From Cellvibrionales bacterium UBA4495 (GTDB taxonomy: Bacteria; Pseudomonadota; Gammaproteobacteria; Pseudomonadales; Porticoccaceae), in contig DGNJ01000082.1 of assembly GCA_002388905.1 (NCBI GenBank), positions 306 through 19,552 on the forward strand: DNA of 19,247 bases, in the 5' to 3' direction. Positions 1 to 7,894 of this stretch are shown one piece after another; the stretch's first letter is position 1; every line of letters starts with the position of its first letter. Made by a program: the position numbers and the translations under genes. The notes beneath the pieces were generated by a model. It was not told the DNA's origin, searched no databases, and was given only the letters and a program-made list of their open reading frames with translations.

Positions 1-984
1 CTCGCCTATCTGCGGCTGGTGGTCAACAGGGACGACGATGCCGCCTTTGAGCGGGTGGTCAATACCCCGACCCGGGGTATTGGCGACAAGACCCTGCAGG
101 TGCTCCGAGCCCGGGCCCGGAGCGGGGGTATTCCCCTGTGGCGCGCCGCCGGGGAGGTACTGGATCAACTGCCCGGCCGTGCCGCCAACGCCGTGCGTCA
201 ATTCATGGAACTGATCGGCGGCCTCGATGCGGCCATCGAGGACCTGCCCCTCCACGAACAGGTGGATCACGTGCTTCAGGCCAGCGGCCTGGTGGAATTC
301 CACGGCAGGGAAAAGGGTGAGCGCGGCCAGGCCCGGGTGGAAAACCTGGAGGAACTGGTGAGCGCCAGCCGCAGTTACGAACCCGAGGACCTGAGCCTCC
401 CCGCCCTGCCTCAGTTTCTCGCCGAAGTGGCCCTGGACGCCGGCGAACGGCAGGCGGACGGCGATGAGGAGGCGGTACAGTTGATGACCCTGCACTCCGC
501 CAAGGGCCTGGAGTTCCCGCTGGTGTTTATCGCCGGCATGGAGGAAAACCTCTTTCCCCACCGCATGTCGCTGGAAGAACCCGGCCGCCTGGAAGAGGAG
601 CGGCGGCTCTGCTATGTCGGTCTTACCCGGGCCATGACCAAGCTTTATCTGTGCTTTGCCGAGTCGCGGCAACTACACGGCAGCGAGACCTGGAATGCGG
701 TGTCCCGGTTTGTCCGGGATATACCCGGGGAGTTTGTCGAGGAGGTGCGTCTGCAAAATGCCGTGGCCCGCCCCACCAGCTATGCCCGGGGCGGCATCAA
801 TTACAGCGACGAGGGCAGCGGCACGGGCCTGGCCCTGGGCCAGCGGGTGTACCACAAAATCTTCGGCGAAGGTGTCATACTGAATTTCGAGGGCAATGGC
901 GCCCATGCCCGGGTTCAGGTCAATTTCGATGGCGAGGGCGCCAAGTGGCTGGTGTTGCAGTACGCCAACCTCGAGGCCCTGTAA
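1..984 (+). CDS. uvrD: DNA helicase II UvrD, C-terminal part (5' end outside window)
   Basis: This is the last 327 residues of a superfamily 1 DNA helicase; the frame is open from base 1, so the start lies outside. UvrD unwinds DNA 3' to 5' with ATP in nucleotide excision repair and mismatch repair. The fragment begins in helicase domain 2 with the UvrD-typical stretch AAFERVVNTPTRGIGDKTL. Motif V (TLHSAKGLEFP, about 487-519) and motif VI (EEERRLCYVGLTRA, about 592-633) are both intact. It ends in the C-terminal Tudor-like region with LGQRVYHKIFGEGVI and KWLVLQYANLEAL, which resembles E. coli UvrD closely and Rep less. E. coli UvrD has about 720 residues, so a little under half is present. 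The dctP-like gene follows after 24 bases and may be read from the same transcript. Known family; the assignment is firm. Confidence 0.96.
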   Translation, partial: LAYLRLVVNRDDDAAFERVVNTPTRGIGDKTLQVLRARARSGGIPLWRAAGEVLDQLPGRAANAVRQFMELIGGLDAAIEDLPLHEQVDHVLQASGLVEFHGREKGERGQARVENLEELVSASRSYEPEDLSLPALPQFLAEVALDAGERQADGDEEAVQLMTLHSAKGLEFPLVFIAGMEENLFPHRMSLEEPGRLEEERRLCYVGLTRAMTKLYLCFAESRQLHGSETWNAVSRFVRDIPGEFVEEVRLQNAVARPTSYARGGINYSDEGSGTGLALGQRVYHKIFGEGVILNFEGNGAHARVQVNFDGEGAKWLVLQYANLEAL

Positions 985-1008
985 CAGTTCGGGAAAGGAG
1001 CAAACTCC

Positions 1009-2127
1009 ATGAAAAAGATCCTTGCAGCGACATTATCAATCGGGATGGCTCTGCTGGCCGCCTGTGGCGGGGAGCGCGCCGGTGAGCAGACCGATACCGT
1101 AGCCGAGGCGAAGACATTTACCTGGAAACTGGTGACCAGTTGGCCCAAGAATTATCCCGGCCTGGGCACCGGCCCGGAGAAGTTTGCCGACATGGTGGAG
1201 GCCATGAGCGATGGCCGGCTCAAGGTCAGGGTCTACGGCGCCGGGGAAATGGTCCCCGCCCTGGAGGTGTTCGATGCCGTGTCCCAGGGAACCGTGGAAA
1301 TGGGTCACGGCTCCGCCTACTACTGGAAGGGAAAGATTCCCGCTGCACCCTTTTTCACCACCGTGCCCTTCGGCCTCAATGCCCAGGAAATGAATGCCTG
1401 GCTGAATTACGGCGGCGGGCTCGAACTCTGGCGGGAAGCCTATGAACCCTTCAACCTGATCCCTTTTCCCGGCGGCAATACCGGTGTGCAGATGGCCGGC
1501 TGGTTCAACAAAAAAATCGAGACTATGGAGGACATCGAGGGTCTTTCCGTGCGCATACCGGGTCTGGGTGGCGAAATAATCACCCGCGCCGGGGGCCAGT
1601 CGGTAACCATTCCCGGCGGCGAGATCTATACCGCCATGCAGACCAACCTGGTCGACGCCACCGAATGGGTCAGCCCCTATAACGACCAGGCCCTGGGTCT
1701 GCATCAGGTGGGCGACTACTACTATTACCCGGGCTGGCACGAACCCGGCCCCACCCTGGAATTCATCGTCAACGAGGCCGCGTACAACCGCTTGCCCGAT
1801 GACCTCAAGGCCATGGTCAGGGTGGCGGCCCAGGCGATTAACCAGGATATGCTCAACGAGTACACGGCGCGGAACATGACCGCCATGGAGGAACTGGTGG
1901 AAAAACACGGGGTCGACGTGCGCCCGTTGCCCGATGAAGTCATCGCTGGACTGAGGGACGTGACCGAACAGGTACTGGCCGAACTGGCTGAAAAAGACCC
2001 GCTCACCAAGCGGGTCTACGAATCACAGATGGCCTTCAAGGAAAAGGCCATGGCCTACCATGCCATCACCGAAGAAGCTTTCTACGACGCCCGTCGTCCG
2101 GAGCCTGAATCGGGGTACGGCGAGTAG
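1009..2127 (+). CDS. TRAP transporter substrate-binding lipoprotein, DctP/TakP-like
   Basis: This 372-residue protein is the periplasmic solute receptor of a TRAP (tripartite ATP-independent periplasmic) transporter. It starts with a lipoprotein signal, MKKILAATLS followed by lipobox LAAC with Cys19, so it is probably anchored to a membrane. The mature part carries TRAP receptor features: TSWPKNYPGLGTG near residue 43, YGAGEMVPALEVFDAV near 76, LSVRIPGLGGEI with the expected carboxylate-binding Arg182, and ATEWVSPYND near 217. These resemble the 2-oxoacid-binding TakP branch, so an organic acid ligand is likely, but the ligand is inference. AAAGGAG-type bases precede ATG at 1009. No dctQ or dctM membrane subunit lies next to it; the following gene is convergent. 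It must either share membrane subunits encoded elsewhere or serve as a sensor. Family firm, substrate unknown. Confidence 0.9.
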   Translation: MKKILAATLSIGMALLAACGGERAGEQTDTVAEAKTFTWKLVTSWPKNYPGLGTGPEKFADMVEAMSDGRLKVRVYGAGEMVPALEVFDAVSQGTVEMGHGSAYYWKGKIPAAPFFTTVPFGLNAQEMNAWLNYGGGLELWREAYEPFNLIPFPGGNTGVQMAGWFNKKIETMEDIEGLSVRIPGLGGEIITRAGGQSVTIPGGEIYTAMQTNLVDATEWVSPYNDQALGLHQVGDYYYYPGWHEPGPTLEFIVNEAAYNRLPDDLKAMVRVAAQAINQDMLNEYTARNMTAMEELVEKHGVDVRPLPDEVIAGLRDVTEQVLAELAEKDPLTKRVYESQMAFKEKAMAYHAITEEAFYDARRPEPESGYGE

Positions 2128-2143
2128 GAACCGTCGACAGGTC

Positions 2144-2686
2144 CTAATTCCCGTCGAGAAGTTCCCGGGCCGCGGTCAACAGGTGTTGCTCTCGGTGCGA
2201 GGTGGCCTCATCCACTTCGATGTCCCGTTCCCTGAAATAAGTGGCAAGGTTCTGTGCCATGGCCTGTCGGAGCTCCGATGCCGGCGGCGATACCGGTGCC
2301 GGGCCGGCCAGTGACTCCAGTGCCCCAATCTGAATTTCCTCCGCCGCCAGTTCCCGGTCCTTGATGCTTTCCCGCAGGGTTTGGCAGTCGTCGGAAGGTA
2401 CGCCCGGCAGGTCGCAACCGGTATGCTTGAGCCAGCGCCTGACGGTCCGCAGCGGATCCACCACATGGCTGTGCCACTCCCGGGAAAGCGTCGCGGCCCG
2501 GGCAATCAGGACCCGGTCGCCCTGGCCCCGGACAGCGGCGCTCCACAGGCAGAACAGCACCATCACCACATCGGCGCCGCGGTGGTCCTGCAACCACAGG
2601 CAGGCATCGGCGACACCCTCCCTGCTGTAGAGAGCCTCGGCAAAGGGCCAGAACCCGGCCGCTACAGTCGATTCCCCTGGCGGCAT
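2144..2686 (-). CDS. TIGR02444 family protein
   Basis: This encodes a cytosolic protein of 180 residues that I recognise as the TIGR02444 family, a conserved gammaproteobacterial group of unknown function. The diagnostic part is the N-terminal block: FWPFAEALYSREGVADACL, then LQDHRGADVVMVLFCLW with its conserved tryptophans. The rest is mostly helical and charged, with EEIQIGALESLAG in the middle and no signal peptide or membrane segment. The frame can be extended to a TTG at 2701, but ATG at 2686 is preferred because AGGAG lies 8 bases upstream of it. It is convergent with the TRAP receptor gene (16 bases between stops) and divergent from pgpA. No function is proposed. Confidence 0.85.
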   Translation of the reverse strand: MPPGESTVAAGFWPFAEALYSREGVADACLWLQDHRGADVVMVLFCLWSAAVRGQGDRVLIARAATLSREWHSHVVDPLRTVRRWLKHTGCDLPGVPSDDCQTLRESIKDRELAAEEIQIGALESLAGPAPVSPPASELRQAMAQNLATYFRERDIEVDEATSHREQHLLTAARELLDGN

Positions 2687-2753
2687 GGCGCCACTCCTCA
2701 ATAAACCCAGTTCGGGTCTATTCTAATCCAGAAGTCTTCAAATTCGGATAACG

Positions 2754-3229
2754 ATGACAATCGCGGAATATGGAGGGCTGGCACTCGCCACGGCATTTGG
2801 CCTGGGGTTTTCGCCTATCCTGCCCGCACCCTGGGTGCATTGCCCGGTATGGCTCTGGCATTGGCCATGCTTTCTCTGCGCCTTTGGCAGCGCATTGTCG
2901 CAGTACTGATACTGCTCGCGTTATCCCTGGGCATATGTCACTGGGCGCACGGTTTCCTGGCGGCGGGCGACGCAACCGCCATTGTCGCCGACGAATACCT
3001 GACCTTCCCCCTCGCTGCGCTGGCCCTGGCAGGATTCCGACGCCCGGGTGTTGGATTGGTGGCGCTCTTTGTGGTCAGCCGGGTTCTCGACAGTTTGAAG
3101 CCAGCGCCGGCACTTCTCGCCGGGTCGTTGCCCGGCGGTGCGGGTATTGTCGCGGACGACCTGATTGCCAACCTGTATGCGGCTTTACTGGCGGTTTCGC
3201 TCCGCCGGCTTTGGCGATGGTTGCGGTAG
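2754..3229 (+). pseudogene. pgpA: phosphatidylglycerophosphatase A, broken by a one-base frameshift
   Basis: PgpA removes the phosphate from phosphatidylglycerophosphate to give phosphatidylglycerol at the inner membrane. From ATG 2754 the first frame reads MTIAEYGGLALATAFGLGFSP and then ILPA, which matches the PgpA N-terminus. It then runs out of register and stops at TGA after CAGTAC near 2897. The rest of the family is in the frame one base back: TLGALPGMALALAML, then the conserved acidic motif VADEY, RVLDSLKP, and GGAGIVADDLIAN, to TAG at 3227. The join falls at about 2814-2830, where the family has PGT-x-G; here CCCGCACC looks like CCC GGC ACC minus one base. Repairing it gives about 158 residues, near the usual length (172 in E. 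coli). No classic slippery heptamer is present. It is either a recent null mutation or a sequencing error. Confidence is high for the family and the break, not for its cause. Confidence 0.85.
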
Positions 3230-3248
3230 CGTTGATGGCGCCGGCTTT

Positions 3249-4697
3249 TTAACGGCGCCAGAACATGGGTGTGAAGAGCACCAGAACCGTAAAGATTTCC
3301 AGGCGGCCCACGATCATGGCCCCGGACAGAATCCACTTGGAGAAATTGTCGATATCGTAGTAATGGAGGTTGGCGTCGCCGAGGGCGGGCCCCATGTTGT
3401 TCACAGTGGCGGCGGTGGCGGACCAGGCGGTGACATAGTCGAGGCCGGAAGCGAGTAGCAGCAGGACGATAACGTAATAAACCGCCAGGTAGACCCCGAA
3501 GAAGGCCCAGACCGCGTCCGAGACCCGCTCTTCCACCACCCAGTTGCGGATCTTGATGGGAAAGACCCCGTTGGGATGAATCAGGCGCGAAATTTCCCGC
3601 AGCCCCTGCTTGGCCAGAAACAGCATGCGGCCCATCTTGATGCCGCCAGTGGTGGAGCCCACACAACCGCCGAAAAACGACACCACCAGCAGGAAGAACG
3701 GCAGAAAGGTGGGCCAGGCACTGAAATTGGTGGTGGTGAAACCGGTACCGGTCAGTATGGATACCAACTGGAAAATACCGTGAGAAAGACTGTCCTTAAT
3801 ATCGTGGACGCCGTAAAAATAGAGGCCGAGGCAGACGATAATGGCGCTGACCAGGATTATCTGCAGATAAAGCCTGGCTTCCGGATTGCGCCAGTAGTGG
3901 AATACACTGCCTTTCACCCAGGCGTAGTAGTGAAGGCCGAAGCTGGTGCCCCCCAGGATCATGAAGATCACCGCAATGGCGTAGATGATATCGCTGCCGA
4001 AATGGCCGACACTGGCGTCGTAGTTGGCGAAGCCGCCCGTGGCGATGGTGGAGAAGCTGTGGGTCAGGGCGTCGAAAAAGTTCATGCCCGCCATCCAGTA
4101 GGCCATGGTGCAGACCACCGTCAAGCCCACGTAAATCAGGAACAGCGCCTTGGCGGTTTCGGCGATCCGGGGAGTCATCTTGGTTTCCTTGGCCGGCCCC
4201 ACCATCTCCGCCCGGTACAGTTGCATGCCGCCGACTCCCAGCATGGGCATGATGGCCACCGCGATCACCACGATACCGATGCCACCCAGCCAGTGCAGTT
4301 GCTGTCGGTAGTAAAGAATGGACTTGGGCAGGTGATCGAGACCGGTGATCACGGTTGCCCCGGTGGTGGTGAGCCCGGAGACGGATTCGAAAACGGCATT
4401 GGTGAAACTCAGGTGGAGTTCGTCCACCAGCATCAGTGGCAATGCCCCCACCAGGCCCAACACGACCCAGAACAGGGCCGTGATAATAAAGCCGTCCCGG
4501 GTGCGCAGTTCTATGGGGCGGCGGCTGTAGGGCAGCCACATGAGCATACCCAGGGAGAATGTGATGGCAAAGGCCAGGAAAAAGGCGCCCTGGGTGTCCT
4601 CCCCGTAAATCGTCGCCACCAGGATGGGCACCAGCAGCGTGATGCTGAAGACCATCAGGAACAGGCCGAGGATGCGCGAGACCATTGAGGGATGCAT
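3249..4697 (-). CDS. trkH: Trk potassium uptake channel subunit TrkH (copy 1, downstream of trkA)
   Basis: TrkH is the inner-membrane potassium-conducting subunit that works with the cytosolic regulator TrkA. The protein has 482 residues, the usual size, with many hydrophobic helices and four pore loops: P1 TTTGAT at 110-115, P2 TIATGGF at 217-223, P3 TGTGF at 316-320 and P4 NNMGP at 433-437. The conserved arginine in MIVGRLEIF (Arg465), which lies near the pore gate in studied TrkH proteins, is present. It starts 18 bases after the trkA stop. No clear ribosome binding site precedes ATG 4697, so coupling to trkA translation is plausible. The start MHPSMVSR matches the other copy, which supports this choice. 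By my hand count against copy 2 (6295-7743) it differs at about 106 of 482 positions without gaps, about 78% identity. Pore loop 3 differs between the copies. Confidence 0.95.
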   Translation of the reverse strand: MHPSMVSRILGLFLMVFSITLLVPILVATIYGEDTQGAFFLAFAITFSLGMLMWLPYSRRPIELRTRDGFIITALFWVVLGLVGALPLMLVDELHLSFTNAVFESVSGLTTTGATVITGLDHLPKSILYYRQQLHWLGGIGIVVIAVAIMPMLGVGGMQLYRAEMVGPAKETKMTPRIAETAKALFLIYVGLTVVCTMAYWMAGMNFFDALTHSFSTIATGGFANYDASVGHFGSDIIYAIAVIFMILGGTSFGLHYYAWVKGSVFHYWRNPEARLYLQIILVSAIIVCLGLYFYGVHDIKDSLSHGIFQLVSILTGTGFTTTNFSAWPTFLPFFLLVVSFFGGCVGSTTGGIKMGRMLFLAKQGLREISRLIHPNGVFPIKIRNWVVEERVSDAVWAFFGVYLAVYYVIVLLLLASGLDYVTAWSATAATVNNMGPALGDANLHYYDIDNFSKWILSGAMIVGRLEIFTVLVLFTPMFWRR

Positions 4698-4715
4698 AGG
4701 GAGTTCCGGGGCGCC

Positions 4716-6098
4716 CTAGAAAAACGTAAAGCCGACCTGGAACAGGCGCTCCACGTCCTTGACTCGTTTTTTGTCCACCACGAAGACGATTACGTGATCG
4801 CCGCTTTCAATCACGGTGTCCCGGTGTGCGATTATCACCTCGCCCCCGCGCTCGAGGGCGGCCAGGGTGGCGCCGGGCGGCGACTTGATATCCTCGATTC
4901 TGCGGCCCACCACCTTGGAATTGTTGGCATCGCCGTGGACGATAATCTCCAGGGCCTCGGCGGCGCCCCGGCGCAGGGAATGAACATTGACGGCACCGCT
5001 CTTGCGCACATGGGTGAGCAACAGGCTGGTGGTGGCCTGCTGGGGGGAGATGGCGATATCGATCTCGCCGCCCTGCATCAGGTTGGCGTACACCTGGTTC
5101 TGGATCAGGGTCATCACCTTGTAGGCGCCCAGGCGTTTGGCCAGCAGCGAGGCCATGATATTGACCTCGTCGTCATTGGTGAGCGCCAGGAAGACGTCGG
5201 TCTTCTCGATATTTTCCTCGAGCAACAACTCCTGGTCCGTGGCGGAGCCGTTAAGGACAACGGTTTTGGAAAGGTTTTCGGAGAGAAAGTCGCAGCGCTT
5301 CGGTGAAAACTCGATGATCTTGACGTTGTAGTCTTTTTCCAGGGCCTGGGCGAGGCGGAAGCCGATATTGCCACCCCCGGCGATGATCAGGCGCTTGTAG
5401 GGTTCGTCCAGCTGGCGCAGTTCGCCCATCACCTTGCGGATATTATTCTTGGCGGCGATGAAAAACACTTCATCGCCGGCCTGGATGACCGTGTCCCCCT
5501 CGGGAACGATGGGCCGGTCCCGACGGAAGATGGCCGCCACCCGGGCGTCGACATTGGGCATGTGCTCGCGCAACGAGCGCAGCTCATGGCCCACCAGGGG
5601 CCCGTCCGAGTAGGCTCTTACCGCCACCAGCTGCATGATGCCGTCGGCGAAGTCCAGCACCTGCAGGGATCCCGGTTGTTGAATAAGCCGGTAGATATAT
5701 TCCGTCACCACTTGCTCCGGGGTGATCAGTACATCCACGGGCACATGCTCGCTGGTGAAGAGCTTGTCCTTGTAGCGGGAGTTGACGTAGCTGCTGGCCC
5801 GCACGCGGGCGATCTTGGTGGGGGTGCGGAACAGCGAGTAGGCCACCTGGCAGGAAAGCATATTGATTTCGTCGCTGTTGGTGACGGCGACGATCATGTC
5901 GGCATCCTCGATGCCGGCCCGTATCAGGACGTCGGGATGGCAGCCCATGCCCGGCACGGTACGGATATCGAGCCTGTCCTGGAGAGCGCGCAGCCGTTTT
6001 TCGTCGATATCGACGACAGTGATGTCGTTAGCTTCCCGGGCCAGGTTGTCGGTGAGGGTTGACCCCACCTGCCCGGCACCCACGATAATAATTTTCAC
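4716..6098 (-). CDS. trkA: Trk system potassium uptake regulator TrkA
   Basis: TrkA is the cytosolic nucleotide-binding subunit that sits on the TrkH channel and gates it in response to ATP/ADP and NAD(H). Its 460 residues match the E. coli length (458). It has two RCK units: a first Rossmann fold with GAGQVG at 7-12 and the acidic strand end at VVDID (28-32), followed by an RCK-C part to about 225; then a second Rossmann fold with GGGNIG at 241-246 and a second RCK-C part to the end ([18 protein letters not shown]). The start is GTG at 6098, with AAGGA 6 bases upstream, and the family-typical [12 protein letters not shown] follows at once. It lies between two trkH genes on the same strand. 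A 196-base gap separates it from trkH2, and a candidate promoter lies in that gap. Assignment firm. Confidence 0.96.
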   Translation of the reverse strand: MKIIIVGAGQVGSTLTDNLAREANDITVVDIDEKRLRALQDRLDIRTVPGMGCHPDVLIRAGIEDADMIVAVTNSDEINMLSCQVAYSLFRTPTKIARVRASSYVNSRYKDKLFTSEHVPVDVLITPEQVVTEYIYRLIQQPGSLQVLDFADGIMQLVAVRAYSDGPLVGHELRSLREHMPNVDARVAAIFRRDRPIVPEGDTVIQAGDEVFFIAAKNNIRKVMGELRQLDEPYKRLIIAGGGNIGFRLAQALEKDYNVKIIEFSPKRCDFLSENLSKTVVLNGSATDQELLLEENIEKTDVFLALTNDDEVNIMASLLAKRLGAYKVMTLIQNQVYANLMQGGEIDIAISPQQATTSLLLTHVRKSGAVNVHSLRRGAAEALEIIVHGDANNSKVVGRRIEDIKSPPGATLAALERGGEVIIAHRDTVIESGDHVIVFVVDKKRVKDVERLFQVGFTFF

Positions 6099-6184
6099 GA
6101 CTGATCCTTTTTTCCATGCTGCCGGGTGAATGGCATGTCGCCTTCCTGTCGGAGGAGCAAAGCGCTGGGTGAGACGTCGAAAGC

Positions 6185-6214
6185 ATCATAAAGGCAGATC
6201 AACGGCAAGCACAA
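6185..6214 (-). promoter_or_regulatory. candidate promoter for trkA
   Basis: On the minus strand TATGAT (6185-6190, 5 of 6 to the -10 consensus) stands 18 bases after TTGTGC (6209-6214, weak -35). It lies about 90 bases upstream of the trkA GTG, in the 196-base gap 6099-6294 after trkH2. I see no gene, terminator or repeat in the rest of that gap. The -35 match is poor, so this is a tentative call. Confidence 0.35.
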
Positions 6215-6294
6215 CATGGGCTCGGGGCAGCGACATCCTCTGCGGGAACGCTTTGGGAGTTTCCATCGCTTTTCAACTGCCTGCTGTCTCGTCA

Positions 6295-7743
6295 TCAGCG
6301 TCGCCAGAACATGGGGGTGAAAAGCACCAGCACGGTGAAAATTTCCAGACGACCGACGATCATGGCCGCGGACAACACCCATTTGGCGAAAAGGTTGATC
6401 TGGTCAAAGTTGACGGCCACATCGCCCAGGCCCGGCCCCATGTTATTGATGGTGGCGGCAGTGGCGGACCAGGCGGTGACGTAATCGAGGCCCGATGCCA
6501 GCAGCAACAGGACAAACAGGTAGTAGACCCCCAGATAAACGCAAAAGAACGCCCAGACGGAATCGGTGACGTGCTCCTCCACCACCCAGTTGCGGATCTT
6601 CAGCGGAAAGACGCCATTGGGGTGGACGAGGCGGGACAGTTCCCGGAATCCCTGCTTGCCCAGAAACAGCATGCGCCCCATCTTGACGCCGCCGGCCGTC
6701 GATCCCACACAGCCACCAAAAAACGACAGCACCAGCAGGAAGAACGGCAGGAAGGTGGGCCAGGTACTGAAATCGTCGGTGATAAATCCCGTCGAGGTGA
6801 TAATGGAAACCAGCTGGAAGGTGCCGTGGACAACGCTGTTTTCGGCGTCGTGGTGACCGGTGCCCAAGAGGTAGAGAACCGTGATTACCGAGCCCGCGGC
6901 AATGATCTGGAGGTAAAGCTTGCTTTCGGGGTTTCGCCAGTAGTGCCGGATGCTGCCCTTGACCCAGGTATAGTAGTGGAGGCCGAAACTGGCCCCGGCC
7001 AGGATCATGAAGACCACCGCGATTGTGTAGATTACGTTGTTCCGGAAATAACCGAGGCTGGCATCGTAGTTGGAAAATCCACCCGTGGCGATGGTGGAAA
7101 AACTGTGCGTCACCGCGTCGAAAACAGACATGCCTGCAAGCCAGAACGCCAGGGCGCAGGCTGCCGTCAATGCCACATAGATGATAAACAGGACCTTCGC
7201 GGTTTGGGCGATGCGCGGTGTCATCTTGGCCTCTTTCGCGGGCCCCATCATCTCGGCCCGGTATAGCTGCATGCCACCGACCCCGAGCATGGGCATGATA
7301 GCCACGGCGATGACGACAATGCCGATACCGCCCAGCCAGTGCAATTGCTGGCGGTAGTAGAGAATGGACCGGGGCATATGGTCCAGGCCGGTCATGACCG
7401 TGGCTCCGGTGGTGGTCAGCCCGGAAATGGATTCGAAGACGGCGTTGGTAAAGCTCAGGTGGACTTCGGTCATGAGCATCAACGGCATGGCTCCAACCAG
7501 GCCAAGGACCACCCAGAACAGGGTGGTCACCACAAAGCCGTCCCGGGTGCGCAGATTGAGGGGGCGTCGGCTGAAGGGCAGCCACATGAGCATGCCCAGG
7601 GAATAGGTAATGGCAAAGGAGAGGAAAAAGGCGCCGTGGGTGTCCTCGCCGTAGGCCAAGGCGACAGCGATGGGCACCAGGAGCGTTGCGCTGAACACCA
7701 TCAGGAAGAGGCCCAGTATGCGTGACACCATGGCCGGATGCAT
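6295..7743 (-). CDS. trkH: Trk potassium uptake channel subunit TrkH (copy 2, upstream of trkA)
   Basis: This is a second full-length TrkH, again 482 residues, aligning to copy 1 without gaps and identical over the last stretch FTVLVLFTPMFWRR. Pore loops are P1 TTTGAT, P2 TIATGGF, P3 TSTGF and P4 NNMGPGLG, and Arg465 is kept, so it should be a working channel. Divergence from copy 1 is concentrated in residues 181-300 and in the P3 flank: ITSTGFITDDFS here against LTGTGFTTTNFS in copy 1. ATG 7743 is preceded by AGGATTGGAA, a modest ribosome binding site, and is followed by MHPAMVSR as in copy 1. It lies 151 bases downstream of rsmB, beyond a likely terminator, so it is probably transcribed separately from def-fmt-rsmB. 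Two TrkH-type partners for one TrkA are known in halophiles such as Halomonas (TrkH and TrkI); orthology to those is not tested here. Confidence 0.95.
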   Translation of the reverse strand: MHPAMVSRILGLFLMVFSATLLVPIAVALAYGEDTHGAFFLSFAITYSLGMLMWLPFSRRPLNLRTRDGFVVTTLFWVVLGLVGAMPLMLMTEVHLSFTNAVFESISGLTTTGATVMTGLDHMPRSILYYRQQLHWLGGIGIVVIAVAIMPMLGVGGMQLYRAEMMGPAKEAKMTPRIAQTAKVLFIIYVALTAACALAFWLAGMSVFDAVTHSFSTIATGGFSNYDASLGYFRNNVIYTIAVVFMILAGASFGLHYYTWVKGSIRHYWRNPESKLYLQIIAAGSVITVLYLLGTGHHDAENSVVHGTFQLVSIITSTGFITDDFSTWPTFLPFFLLVLSFFGGCVGSTAGGVKMGRMLFLGKQGFRELSRLVHPNGVFPLKIRNWVVEEHVTDSVWAFFCVYLGVYYLFVLLLLASGLDYVTAWSATAATINNMGPGLGDVAVNFDQINLFAKWVLSAAMIVGRLEIFTVLVLFTPMFWRR

Positions 7744-7871
7744 CGATTATTTCCAATCCTGATAACTAGGGAGTAGCCCCGTTGAGTGGGCCGGCATTTT
7801 CGTTACCGAGGTTGGGCTCACGGATGGCAACCGGAAGTCCCCGGCCGCAGGCAGTCTGAACAGGCCCCGGC

Positions 7872-7894
7872 AAAAATTCCCGGTTCGGACGGGA
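7872..7894 (-). terminator. likely intrinsic terminator after rsmB
   Basis: Read on the minus strand, directly after the rsmB TGA (7895-7897) comes the stem TCCCG, a 7-base loop, CGGGA, then A-TTTTT. The stem is only 5 bp, but it is GC-rich and immediately followed by five T, the usual form of a rho-independent terminator. It would end the def-fmt-rsmB transcript before trkH2. The remaining bases 7744-7871 hold no gene that I can see. Confidence 0.5.

Noticed and set aside
2804..2830. Programmed -1 frameshifting as the explanation for the split pgpA
   Set aside because: No X-XXY-YYZ heptamer lies in the correct register at the break; the nearby T run (2808-2811) would shift before SPILP, which is read in the first frame. 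I see no basis for recoding.
3576..4688. Long open frame on the + strand (370 codons) opposite trkH1, and a similar one at 6130-7266 opposite trkH2
   Set aside because: Both are antisense shadows of GC-rich trkH genes: composition is glycine-, histidine- and glutamine-heavy with no family resemblance, and they recur at the same place in both copies because the underlying gene is conserved.
6099..6294. A small gene between trkH2 and trkA (minus-strand frame reaching from 6382 to 6095)
   Set aside because: The frame starts inside trkH2 in another register, has no ribosome binding site and resembles nothing; the gap is better read as a promoter region.
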